From assembly GCF_001591445.1 (NCBI RefSeq), contig NZ_BCUX01000008.1:62001-126000 (forward strand): a stretch of DNA of 64,000 nucleotides, read 5' to 3'. Position numbers and translations under genes: made by a program. The DNA comes from Neobacillus drentensis NBRC 102427 (GTDB lineage Bacteria > Bacillota > Bacilli > Bacillales > Cytobacillaceae). Of the stretch, positions 52,050 to 60,023 are shown in pieces. Under the pieces are notes generated by a model that was given only the letters and a program-made list of their open reading frames with translations, made no database searches and was not told the origin of the DNA. The number at the start of each line of letters is the position of its first letter. Positions within the stretch are counted from its first letter, which is position 1.

Positions 52050-52976
52050 ATGTTGTCCAACAACGAAGACAACGAAGACAATGAAGCTATTGTCATTCCA
52101 TTGTCTGAACCGTTTAACATGATCGCCAACCTTGGCTACCTGAAGCGTAGTACTAATGAATGTATGTTTGAAGTCGACAACGATGTCATTAGAAGAGTGA
52201 TAGCAATTGGTGGGACTAGAATCTTAGTACAGATAGAATGCTCCGATAATAAGCAGTTGAATGTCCACTTTCTAGGAGGTACTCAACCTACCAAGCTTTG
52301 GCAGCGTGCTGAAGTTGTGCATTACATTCGAGATTGGTTTGATCTCGATAACGATTTAATTCCTTTTTATGAAATGGGAAAAGCTGATTCCTTACTAAAA
52401 ATGACCGTTGAGAAGTTTTATGGATTGCGCCTCATCGGCATTCCTGATTTATTTGAAGCTCTCTGCTGGGGAGTATTAGGCCAACAAATTAACTTAGGAT
52501 TCGCCTACACATTAAAGCGACAATTTGTTGAAAAGTTCGGTGATTCGATCGAATGGAATGGTATGAAATATTGGATCTTCCCAACCTACGAACGAATTGC
52601 CCAACTCACACCAATTGATCTTGAAGATATTAAAATGACCGTGAAAAAGAGTGAATATATTATTGGAATTGCAAAATTAATGGCGAGTGGAGAATTATCC
52701 AAGCAGAAGTTAATCGAAGTAGGTAGCTTTAAAGAGGTCGAAAAAAGTTTAATTAAAATACGTGGGATCGGTCCATGGACGGCCAATTATGTGCTGATGC
52801 GCTGCCTCCGTTTTCCGAATGCCTTTCCTATCGATGATGTTGGTCTAATCAATGCGATCAAAACATTATTAAAAATGGATAGAAAACCAACCAAAGAGGA
52901 AATCCTCGCTTTATCGATTCCATGGGCAAATTGGGAATCCTATGCAACCTTTTATTTATGGCGAGTTTTGTATTAA
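52050..52976 (+). CDS. AlkA-type DNA-3-methyladenine glycosylase
   Basis: A base-excision repair enzyme of 308 residues that removes alkylated purines. An N-terminal AlkA-like beta domain (about residues 15-100) is followed by the HhH-GPD core: LCWGVLGQQINLGFAYTLKRQF, the hairpin IRGIGPWTANYVLMRCL and the catalytic Asp in FPIDDVGL. ATG 52050 follows GGAGGGGTG; the first 12 residues repeat Asn-Glu-Asp and come from a short GACAACGAA DNA repeat. It resembles B. subtilis YfjP or AlkA; which one cannot be told by eye. Confidence 0.88.
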   Translation: MLSNNEDNEDNEAIVIPLSEPFNMIANLGYLKRSTNECMFEVDNDVIRRVIAIGGTRILVQIECSDNKQLNVHFLGGTQPTKLWQRAEVVHYIRDWFDLDNDLIPFYEMGKADSLLKMTVEKFYGLRLIGIPDLFEALCWGVLGQQINLGFAYTLKRQFVEKFGDSIEWNGMKYWIFPTYERIAQLTPIDLEDIKMTVKKSEYIIGIAKLMASGELSKQKLIEVGSFKEVEKSLIKIRGIGPWTANYVLMRCLRFPNAFPIDDVGLINAIKTLLKMDRKPTKEEILALSIPWANWESYATFYLWRVLY

Positions 52977-53145
52977 GTTGAATAAACAACTCAAATAAAA
53001 GATAAAAGTACAAGTTAGAATAAAAAAACACCTGATTAAATAAGTAACGGATTTACTTGTGAGGTGCAAAACGGTAAATCACAAACCTAATCACATAGCA
53101 AATCACATAAATTTCACAACATAATTCACAGAATATTGCACAGTT

Positions 53146-53186
53146 AAAAAGGCTTAGAGATGCAAATATCTCTAAGCCTTTTTTAT
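53146..53186 (+). terminator. Rho-independent terminator
   Basis: AAAAAGGCTTAGAGAT and ATCTCTAAGCCTTTTTT form a strong stem, about 170 nt past the glycosylase stop. The long gap suggests a 3' untranslated region or a separate short transcript. Confidence 0.85.
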
Positions 53187-53757
53187 TTTCTTTTATTCAA
53201 TAAAGCACCAGTTGTGGTACAAGTTCATTAGACGCTAAAGCGGGTTCGATAAATAAGCGGAGAACTTTCTCTTAAATAGGAAATAGCACTGAAAATAGTT
53301 TAAATAGACGGAAGGATTCCGACTATTGACTCAAAAAACGTGAAAATGGGTAATTTTGCTTTGCTTAATCGGAAAACCTCCGCTTATATTCCCCCGAACT
53401 GTGCTCTATTCTATGTCTAACCGGAAAATCTCCGCTTATTTTAAATATCACTGTTTACTCAATTAAGGATAAGACTTCTGATGTTTCAAAAAAACCAAGT
53501 GAACCTCATTAAAATTAAATTCCAACAATCTTTGTAACCGCAACATAATCCACGTGCCCCTGAAGAGGCAGTGATTGAGCCGAGCTCCCTGACTAAGTTT
53601 CGGAAACTCAGACTCCAATTAACATATATACCCTACAAACTACCCGCGTATTTATTCTCAAAATAAATAAATTTATCAAATTAAAAGGTGAGCACAATTA
53701 ACCAATTGATGGCTAAAACGCAATATCACTAGTATTATCCTCCTGGTATTCTAAAAG
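53187..53757. other. Gene-free region upstream of the secreted nucleotidase
   Basis: No supportable ORF. It contains cluster 2 of the AATAGACGGA repeat family and, further right, a GC-richer stretch (about 53550-53610, with TGAAGAGGCAGTGATTGAGC) that I could not assign. Confidence 0.5.
53250..53443. repeat. AATAGACGGA...TCCGCTTATT intergenic repeat, cluster 2
   Basis: Begins with an inverted unit AAATAAGCGGAGAA, then AAATAGACGGAAGGATTCCG, TATTGACTC, TTTGCTT and two CCGGAAAA-type/TCCGCTTAT units. Element order matches cluster 1 at 40154-40296, with an extra terminal unit. Confidence 0.7.
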
Positions 53758-53790
53758 TTAACACTATCTTAATATATATTTTGCTATATT
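53758..53790 (+). promoter_or_regulatory. Possible PhoP-box direct repeats and promoter
   Basis: TTAACA (53758), TTAATA (53769) and a weak TTTGCT (53780) recur with 5-nt gaps, the 11-bp period of Bacillus PhoP boxes. A -10-like TATATT lies at 53785-53790. The function of the gene (phosphate release from nucleotides) fits phosphate control. Only two of the hexamers are good, so this is tentative. Confidence 0.35.
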
Positions 53791-53838
53791 ATTTTTTGGG
53801 CCTATTAAAAACAAAAAATATAGAAGGATGGGTGCATA

Positions 53839-56800
53839 ATGAAATTAGGAAGAAGAAACAGGAGCAAGAAAATTTTGTCCAGTACACTTGCAATCACCGT
53901 GTTAGCAGCTCCTTTCTTGTCTGGCAATGCAATGGCTGCAAAGCCCTCTAAAGTCAAGGTTCAATCAGAGGTTGAACTTCGTATTATGGAAACGACCGAT
54001 GTCCATAACAATCTACTAAGCTATGATTATTATAAAAATAGTGTAGCTCCTAAATTGGGACTGGCTAAAACGGCAACTCTTGTGAAAGAAGCACGAAAAG
54101 AAGTAGAAAACTCTGTACTCGTGGATAATGGTGACCTTATACAAGGGAATCCTCTCGCTACATACAAAGCAAAAATTGATCCTCTAGAGGAAGGAGAAAT
54201 ACATCCAGCTATCAAGGCCATGAACCTAATGGGCTATGATATGGCGACACTCGGAAACCATGAGTTTAACTATGGATTGGAGTATCTAGATGAAGTGTAT
54301 GATGATGCCAACTTCTCTTTTGTCAACGCCAATGTATACGTAGATGATCATGATAATGATCCAACTAATGATGTAAATAAATATACTCCTTATAAAATTG
54401 TGAATAAAAAAGTAACAGATGAATTTGGTAAAACTAATGTTATTAAAATTGGATATATTGGGTTTGTTCCTCCTCAAATTAATGAATGGGATAAATCGGT
54501 TCTAGATGGAAAGGTCATTACCAAAAACATCGTAGAAACAGCGAAAAAATATATCCCTATGTTGAAAGAAGAAGGAGCAGATGTCATTATTGCATTAGCT
54601 CACTCAGGTTTTAGTGCAAATGAAGCGAATACTGAAAATGCAGTCTATGCTTTAAGTAAAGTACCTGAAATTGATGCGATTACATTTTCACACACGCATA
54701 AAACCTTCCCAGCAAAAAATGTAGCTAGTCTAGATACAATGTTCAAAGGTGCCGACGGACAACCTCTCCCTGGAGTAGATAACGGAAAAGGAACGATTAA
54801 CGGTGTAGCTGCTGTACAAGCTGGATTTGCCGGTGGATCATTAGGAATTATTGACCTTACCTTACAAAAAATAAAAGGGAAATGGACAGTTTCTAATTCA
54901 CAATCCTCCACAAGACAAATAGATGCTATTCAACCAGACCAGTCAATAGTTGATGCTGTAAAAGCCGATCATGAAGCTACCTTAGAATATGTGAATACAC
55001 CAATTGGAACGACTACAGATGACATCTATAGCTATTTCGCACTCGTACAAGATGATCCATCTATTCAAGTAGTGACAAACGCACAAAAATGGTATGTCGA
55101 AAAATATATCGAATTAAACAAGCCGGAATTAAAAGATCTTCCGATTTTATCAGCAGGAGCCCCTTTTAAAGCTGGTGGAAATAGCGTGGATGAATACACA
55201 GAGATTAACCAAGGTGATTTAACCATTCGTAGTGCGTCTGACTTATACCTTTATGATAACACTCTAAAAGCTATTAAGGTGAAAGGTTCGGATGTTAAAG
55301 AGTGGCTTGAAATGTCTGCCGGTCAATACAACACGATCGATCCTTCAAATACAACTGAACAACCGTTAATCAATTCTAACTTTCCAGTATTTAACTTTGA
55401 TGTGATTGATGGCGTAGAATATCAAATTGATGTTACAAAGCCTGCCAAATACGCACCAAATGGGGAACTTTTAAACCCGAATTCAAGCCGTGTTGTAAAT
55501 CTTAAATATAATGGGGAACCATTGAATCCGGAACAAGAATTTATTGTGGTAACAAATAATTATCGTGCTGGTGGCGGAGGGAATTTCCCTGGGGTAAAGG
55601 GCAGTGAATTAGTAGTTGATTCAGCCGATGAAAACCGTCAAATTTTAATGAACTACATTTCTGAGGTGAAAGAAATTACCCCAACAGCTGATGGAAACTG
55701 GTCAATCGCTCCAATCTCAGGAAATGTAAATGTTACTTTTACGACTTCACCAAAAGCAGAGCAATATATCACGGAAAAAAGCCCATTTTCTTATACTGGC
55801 AAAACCGATTCAAAAGGTTTTGGAATCTTTAATTTTAACTTGGATAGCCATTCAGATAGCGACCTTTTAAAGGTTCAGCTTTTAGGAGTAAATGATTTAC
55901 ATGGACAGTTAGATACGGTTACAAAAGTTGGAGATTTATCAGCCGGACCTATTGAGTACTTGGCAGCTGCATTAAAACAAGAGGAAGCAACAAATCCTAA
56001 TACCCTTCTTTTACATGCTGGAGATATGATTGGAGGAAGCCCGTTAATATCCGCTCTTTTCCAGGATGAGCCTACCATTGAAGTATTGGAAAATATCGGT
56101 TTTGATGCAGGCACATTCGGAAATCATGAATTTGATGAAGGGATTGACGAACTACACCGTATGATGAAAGGTGGAGATCATCCAAACGGTACGGTTGGTT
56201 ATGACGGAATGAACTTCCCACTTGTTGCCGCAAACGCTTATGATACAAGAGATGGAAATCTAATTACGGATCCTTACACTATTTTCACAATAGAAGGTCA
56301 AAAAATTGGTGTGATCGGAGTTGTAACTCAGGAAACACCTAATATGATTGTTAGAAAAGGAAACGAATCATTACAGATTACAGACGAAGTTGAAGCCATT
56401 AACAAGTATACGGAAGAATTAAAAGGACAAGGAATCGAAGCCATTATCGTCCTTGCTCATAATCCTGCTACCCAAACAGGTTATACCGATTCATTCGATG
56501 CTAGCAGAATCGCAGAACAAATTGATGATGAAGTAGATGTTATCTTTGCTGCACACAACCATGTAGGGGTAAACCGAGTAGTGGACAACAAACTCATTGT
56601 CCAAGCCTATTCTTATGGATCTGCTTTTTCTGATGTAGAAGTTGAAATTGACCGTGAAACTGGTGATATCGTGAATAAATCAGCAGAGATTAAAACGGTT
56701 TATCAAAAGGACTATACTCCAGATCCAGAAGTTGCAGAGATTATGAAAAAATATTCAGAGAAAGCCGAACCAATTAAAGCAAAAGTTGTTGGGCAATCTT

Positions 56801-57360
56801 CATCTACCCTTGAAAAAGGTTATCCAACTGTAGATAATGAATTTGGTGATTTTGCTCTTGGAAATCTTATTGCGGATGGTATGAAAGCTGCAATGAACGC
56901 AGACTTCGCCATGATGAATGGCGGCGGTGTCCGCTCTCCATTAGAAGCAGGTGAAGTAACATTTGGTGATTTATTTGCCATTCAGCCGTTTGGTAATGTG
57001 TTAAATAAAGTAAAACTTAGCGGTGCAGATTTAGAGACAGTATTAAATAACCAGATTACAGATAGAGGTCTTGACTTCCATATTGCTGGCTTTAAATACA
57101 CGTATACTTATGACAGCACAGCTAAAACAGGCAAGGTTGTAGACATCTTCTTACCAGATGGAAGCAAGATTGACAAAACGAAGGAATACACAGTTGTTAT
57201 CAACAACTATATGACGGGAAACCTTAAATACGGTATTGGGGCTCTTTCTACTGATTTAGAAGTTGGCCCAATAGATGTAGATGCATCCGTTGATTTTGTA
57301 AAAACATTATCTTCTCCTTTTGAATATAAGTCTGAGGGAAGAATTCAAAGAGTTAATTAA
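53839..57360 (+). CDS. Secreted two-domain nucleotidase / 2',3'-cyclic phosphodiesterase (YfkN-like)
   Basis: An exported 1173-residue protein that scavenges phosphate and nucleosides from nucleotides. The signal peptide ends near ANAMAA (about residue 34). Module one (about 45-640) has calcineurin-type motifs TTDVHNN, VDNGDLIQGNP and GNHEFNYG plus a C-terminal 5'-nucleotidase domain with GGGGNFPG. Module two (about 675-1170) repeats this with NDLHGQLD, HAGDMIGGSP, GNHEFDEG and NGGGVRSPL. B. subtilis YfkN is longer and carries a C-terminal sorting/anchor region; here the protein ends at GRIQRVN right after module two, so it is probably released. ATG 53839 follows AGAAGGATGGG. Confidence 0.9.
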   Translation: MKLGRRNRSKKILSSTLAITVLAAPFLSGNAMAAKPSKVKVQSEVELRIMETTDVHNNLLSYDYYKNSVAPKLGLAKTATLVKEARKEVENSVLVDNGDLIQGNPLATYKAKIDPLEEGEIHPAIKAMNLMGYDMATLGNHEFNYGLEYLDEVYDDANFSFVNANVYVDDHDNDPTNDVNKYTPYKIVNKKVTDEFGKTNVIKIGYIGFVPPQINEWDKSVLDGKVITKNIVETAKKYIPMLKEEGADVIIALAHSGFSANEANTENAVYALSKVPEIDAITFSHTHKTFPAKNVASLDTMFKGADGQPLPGVDNGKGTINGVAAVQAGFAGGSLGIIDLTLQKIKGKWTVSNSQSSTRQIDAIQPDQSIVDAVKADHEATLEYVNTPIGTTTDDIYSYFALVQDDPSIQVVTNAQKWYVEKYIELNKPELKDLPILSAGAPFKAGGNSVDEYTEINQGDLTIRSASDLYLYDNTLKAIKVKGSDVKEWLEMSAGQYNTIDPSNTTEQPLINSNFPVFNFDVIDGVEYQIDVTKPAKYAPNGELLNPNSSRVVNLKYNGEPLNPEQEFIVVTNNYRAGGGGNFPGVKGSELVVDSADENRQILMNYISEVKEITPTADGNWSIAPISGNVNVTFTTSPKAEQYITEKSPFSYTGKTDSKGFGIFNFNLDSHSDSDLLKVQLLGVNDLHGQLDTVTKVGDLSAGPIEYLAAALKQEEATNPNTLLLHAGDMIGGSPLISALFQDEPTIEVLENIGFDAGTFGNHEFDEGIDELHRMMKGGDHPNGTVGYDGMNFPLVAANAYDTRDGNLITDPYTIFTIEGQKIGVIGVVTQETPNMIVRKGNESLQITDEVEAINKYTEELKGQGIEAIIVLAHNPATQTGYTDSFDASRIAEQIDDEVDVIFAAHNHVGVNRVVDNKLIVQAYSYGSAFSDVEVEIDRETGDIVNKSAEIKTVYQKDYTPDPEVAEIMKKYSEKAEPIKAKVVGQSSSTLEKGYPTVDNEFGDFALGNLIADGMKAAMNADFAMMNGGGVRSPLEAGEVTFGDLFAIQPFGNVLNKVKLSGADLETVLNNQITDRGLDFHIAGFKYTYTYDSTAKTGKVVDIFLPDGSKIDKTKEYTVVINNYMTGNLKYGIGALSTDLEVGPIDVDASVDFVKTLSSPFEYKSEGRIQRVN

Positions 57361-57366
57361 TTAACT

Positions 57367-57412
57367 AAGGACTGTATAGATTCTATAAACGAATCCATAC
57401 AGTCCTTTAATT
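57367..57412 (+). terminator. Rho-independent terminator of the nucleotidase gene
   Basis: AAGGACTGTATAGATTC pairs with GAATCCATACAGTCCTT, with a T-rich tail, 7 nt past the stop. Confidence 0.85.
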
Positions 57413-57478
57413 TTCAAATACTTATATAATTTGCGAATTTACGCCAATCTTTACCTTTTGATTTATTCCATGCAAATA

Positions 57479-57513
57479 AAAAAATCCTAGCATCGTAAAG
57501 ATGCTAGGATTTT
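57479..57513 (-). terminator. Terminator downstream of tRNA-Val
   Basis: ATCCTAGCATC and GATGCTAGGAT form an 11-bp stem followed on the minus strand by a long T tract. Confidence 0.88.
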
Positions 57514-57519
57514 AAATGA

Positions 57520-57591
57520 TGATCTGAGAGGGATTCGAACCCCCGACCCCATCCCTGTCAAGGATGTATTCTCCCGCTGAACTATCAGATC
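57520..57591 (-). tRNA. tRNA-Val (anticodon GAC)
   Basis: Read on the minus strand this folds as a full cloverleaf: acceptor GATCTGA/TCAGATC, D arm GTTC/GAAT, anticodon stem CATCC/GGATG around the loop TTGACAG, and T arm GGGGG-TTCGAAT-CCCTC. Positions 34-36 are GAC, so it reads valine GUC/GUU codons. Discriminator A is followed by TCA, so CCA is not encoded. It is a single tRNA, not part of a cluster. The plus strand shows GTC in the same loop, but the T-arm sequence fixes the minus strand. Confidence 0.9.
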
Positions 57592-57759
57592 GCTTATTAA
57601 GTACAAATTTAATTATATTGAATTTTTCTAGAATGTCAATATCTTTTCAGCATTACTGCATAAAAACCACAAAAAAGAAACATTTGTTCCACTTTTCTTT
57701 AATAAAGAACAAATGTTTGGATAAAATAATAACATATAGTATAGGAAGGAGTGATTCAA

Positions 57760-57984
57760 ATGGATGGTTTATTTATGCGTTCTATCGAGGAAAATATTCC
57801 ATTAGAAATGATTTACCTTGCAGAAAACCAAGAATTATCACAACGGAAGCTAATTGTGAAGGAAGTTACCAACGAATACATTCGAGCCTATTGTTTGCTT
57901 CGGAAACAAATGCGCACCTTTAAACGTGAAAACATTTTATCGATTATGCCTGAATCCCGTCACAAAAACCACTACCTTCACTAA
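57760..57984 (+). CDS. Small WYL-like protein
   Basis: A 74-residue protein that resembles the core of WYL domains, seen in PLEMIYLAENQELSQRKLIV, YIRAYCLLRKQMRTFKRENI. WYL domains bind nucleic acid or small ligands and occur in transcription factors; this is the core alone with no helix-turn-helix. ATG 57760 is eight bases after AAGGAG, while the GTG at 57751 abuts that site. It sits alone between tRNA-Val and the yjc block. Function unknown. Confidence 0.75.
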   Translation: MDGLFMRSIEENIPLEMIYLAENQELSQRKLIVKEVTNEYIRAYCLLRKQMRTFKRENILSIMPESRHKNHYLH

Positions 57985-58099
57985 TCCTCTTCCCGCCTAC
58001 AAATCACATTAGCTTCCGTCCCCCTATTATTAAAAGCATTTCCAATTTAGTTTTGTTATAATGCAGTGGTAGAGATCGAATCATTGGGGGAATAAATGC

Positions 58100-58822
58100 A
58101 TGGAGTTTCCAAAAGGAACAATCAAAGAAGTTACCATTCAGAGCAGCGAACTTGGAGAAGATGTGCAGCTTTTAATCTACCTGCCTGCAAACTTTTCGCC
58201 ACTATATAAATACTCACTGCTGATTGCCCAAGACGGCCAAGACTATTTTCAACTCGGCAGAATCGCTCGTTGGGCAGACGAGTTTCTTTTCCAAAGAGAA
58301 ATTGAAAACTTAATCATTATTGGGGTACCCTATAAGGATGTAGAAGACCGTAGCAAGAAATACCATCCGAGTGGCATACAGAATCAACAATACATTCGTT
58401 TTCTAGCCCATGAATTAGTTCCTTACCTTGATACAGAATTCCCAACTTATCAAATGGGATCGACAAGAGCACTGATTGGTGACTCGCTCGGTGGTGCCGT
58501 TTCACTAATGACAGCGCTTCAATATCCACATACGTTTGGAAAAGCCCTGATACAGTCTCCTTATGTGGATGAAAATATTCTTAATTCTGTCGAGGACTTC
58601 TCGGAGGGACAGTTATTACAGCTCTATCATGTAATAGGGAATCAAGAAACAGAAGTTGAGACATCAGATGGCAGTTTGAAAAATTTCCTAATCCCAAATC
58701 GTAGGCTTTCAAAAATAATTTCAGAGAAACCCATTACATATTTTTATGAAGAATTTAACGGAAATCATACTTGGACTTACTGGCAGCCAGATTTAAGACG
58801 AGCACTTAAAATGCTGTTTTAA
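58100..58822 (+). CDS. yjcH: Putative esterase YjcH
   Basis: A 240-residue cytoplasmic protein of the esterase-D/enterochelin-esterase-like branch of alpha/beta hydrolases. The nucleophile elbow is LIGDSLGGAVS (Ser near residue 136), and a likely catalytic His is in NGNHTWTYWQPDLR near the C terminus. It matches B. subtilis YjcH in length and in its neighbours yjcG and yjcF. ATG 58100 follows TTGGGGG. The substrate is unknown. Confidence 0.85.
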   Translation: MEFPKGTIKEVTIQSSELGEDVQLLIYLPANFSPLYKYSLLIAQDGQDYFQLGRIARWADEFLFQREIENLIIIGVPYKDVEDRSKKYHPSGIQNQQYIRFLAHELVPYLDTEFPTYQMGSTRALIGDSLGGAVSLMTALQYPHTFGKALIQSPYVDENILNSVEDFSEGQLLQLYHVIGNQETEVETSDGSLKNFLIPNRRLSKIISEKPITYFYEEFNGNHTWTYWQPDLRRALKMLF

Positions 58823-58944
58823 TCTTCTTAGCATGGACACCAACGATAAGTTGTTTAATATATTTTGAAAATTTGTTATAATATTAGGAAGGTTGATTTT
58901 TTTATCTAAAAAAAAGTTCAGTTTATCATAATGGAGGTATTCGA

Positions 58945-59457
58945 ATGAAATTTGGTGTTGTCATTTTCCCATCAAAAAAACTACAAGATTTAGCTAATTC
59001 CTATCGAAAACGTTATGACCCGCATTATTCTTTAATTACGCCACACCTCACACTGAAATATTCATTTGAGGCGACCGAAGAAGAGGCTAAAGAATATGCC
59101 GAAAAATTACGGAGAGTCGCTGTAAACCATAATGCTTTCCCTTTAAAAACTTCAAAAATCAGCTCCTTTCAACCCGTTAATAATGTTATTTATTTAAAAG
59201 TGGACAAGACGGAAGAACTTTCCGCCTTGCATAATGAAATCAACCAAGAATTTTCGGAGCAAAATTTAGATTATGCATTTGTTCCTCATATTACGATTGG
59301 TCAAAAGCTATCAAATGATGAGCATTCTGATGTATTTGGTTCACTCCGCATGACCAAAATAAATCATGAAGAAACGGTTGACCGCTTCCATCTTCTGTAT
59401 CAACTAGAAAATGGGTCTTGGACCGTTTATGAAACATTTCGTCTTGGAAAGGAATAG
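58945..59457 (+). CDS. yjcG: 2H phosphoesterase-like protein YjcG
   Basis: A 170-residue protein of the 2'-5' RNA ligase / 2H phosphoesterase superfamily. The two catalytic H-x-T motifs are PHLTLKYSF (near residue 33) and PHITIGQ (near 115). The RNA substrate is unknown. It matches B. subtilis YjcG and lies between yjcH and yjcF; yjcF starts 5 nt later, so the two are one operon. ATG 58945 follows ATGGAGG. Confidence 0.9.
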   Translation: MKFGVVIFPSKKLQDLANSYRKRYDPHYSLITPHLTLKYSFEATEEEAKEYAEKLRRVAVNHNAFPLKTSKISSFQPVNNVIYLKVDKTEELSALHNEINQEFSEQNLDYAFVPHITIGQKLSNDEHSDVFGSLRMTKINHEETVDRFHLLYQLENGSWTVYETFRLGKE

Positions 59458-59462
59458 TTTAA

Positions 59463-59885
59463 GTGACAATAAAGGTTGTTGAAAATCAAAAAGAACTTGA
59501 AGATGCTTATTCCGTTAGGAAAACTGTTTTCGTTGAAGAGCAAGCAGTTCCACTTGAAGAGGAAATTGATGCCTACGAGGACGATGCAGAACACTTTGTC
59601 ATGTACGATGAAGGTTCTCCTATTGCTGCGGGACGATTTCGTTTCGTTGATGGCTATGGAAAAGTTGAACGAATTTGCGTATTAAAAGTGGCTAGAAAAA
59701 CTGGTGCAGGTAAAGCGATGATGAATGCAATCGAGAGTTACGCCCTTAAAAAGGATATTCATAAATTAAAGCTTAATGCTCAAACCCATGCCATTCCCTT
59801 TTATGCCGGACTTGGTTATGAAGTTGTCTCAGAGGAATTTTTGGATGCTGGAATTCCACATAAAACGATGTTAAAAGAAATATAA
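59463..59885 (+). CDS. yjcF: GNAT acetyltransferase YjcF
   Basis: A 140-residue N-acetyltransferase of the GNAT fold. Acetyl-CoA-binding motif A is visible as VERICVLKVARKTGAGKAMMNAIE (about residues 69-92), with HAIPFYAGLGYEVVSEEFLDAGIPH typical of YjcF/ElaA-like proteins. The substrate is unknown. The start is GTG 59463, ten or so bases after GGAA. It is cotranscribed with yjcG and followed by a terminator. Confidence 0.9.
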   Translation: MTIKVVENQKELEDAYSVRKTVFVEEQAVPLEEEIDAYEDDAEHFVMYDEGSPIAAGRFRFVDGYGKVERICVLKVARKTGAGKAMMNAIESYALKKDIHKLKLNAQTHAIPFYAGLGYEVVSEEFLDAGIPHKTMLKEI

Positions 59886-59892
59886 ACATAGG

Positions 59893-59927
59893 AAGCACTT
59901 GGCGCTTTAAGCGGCAAGTGCTTTTTT
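59893..59927 (+). terminator. Rho-independent terminator
   Basis: AAGCACTTG and CAAGTGCTTTTTT form the stem, 8 nt past yjcF. Confidence 0.85.
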
Positions 59928-60023
59928 GGTAATTCCATCAATGTTCGGGAATCCCTTTTAGTTCCCTTCAGGTTTTGATATGATAGAACATGTCTTGATT
60001 TTTGGATATAGAGGGTAAAAACT

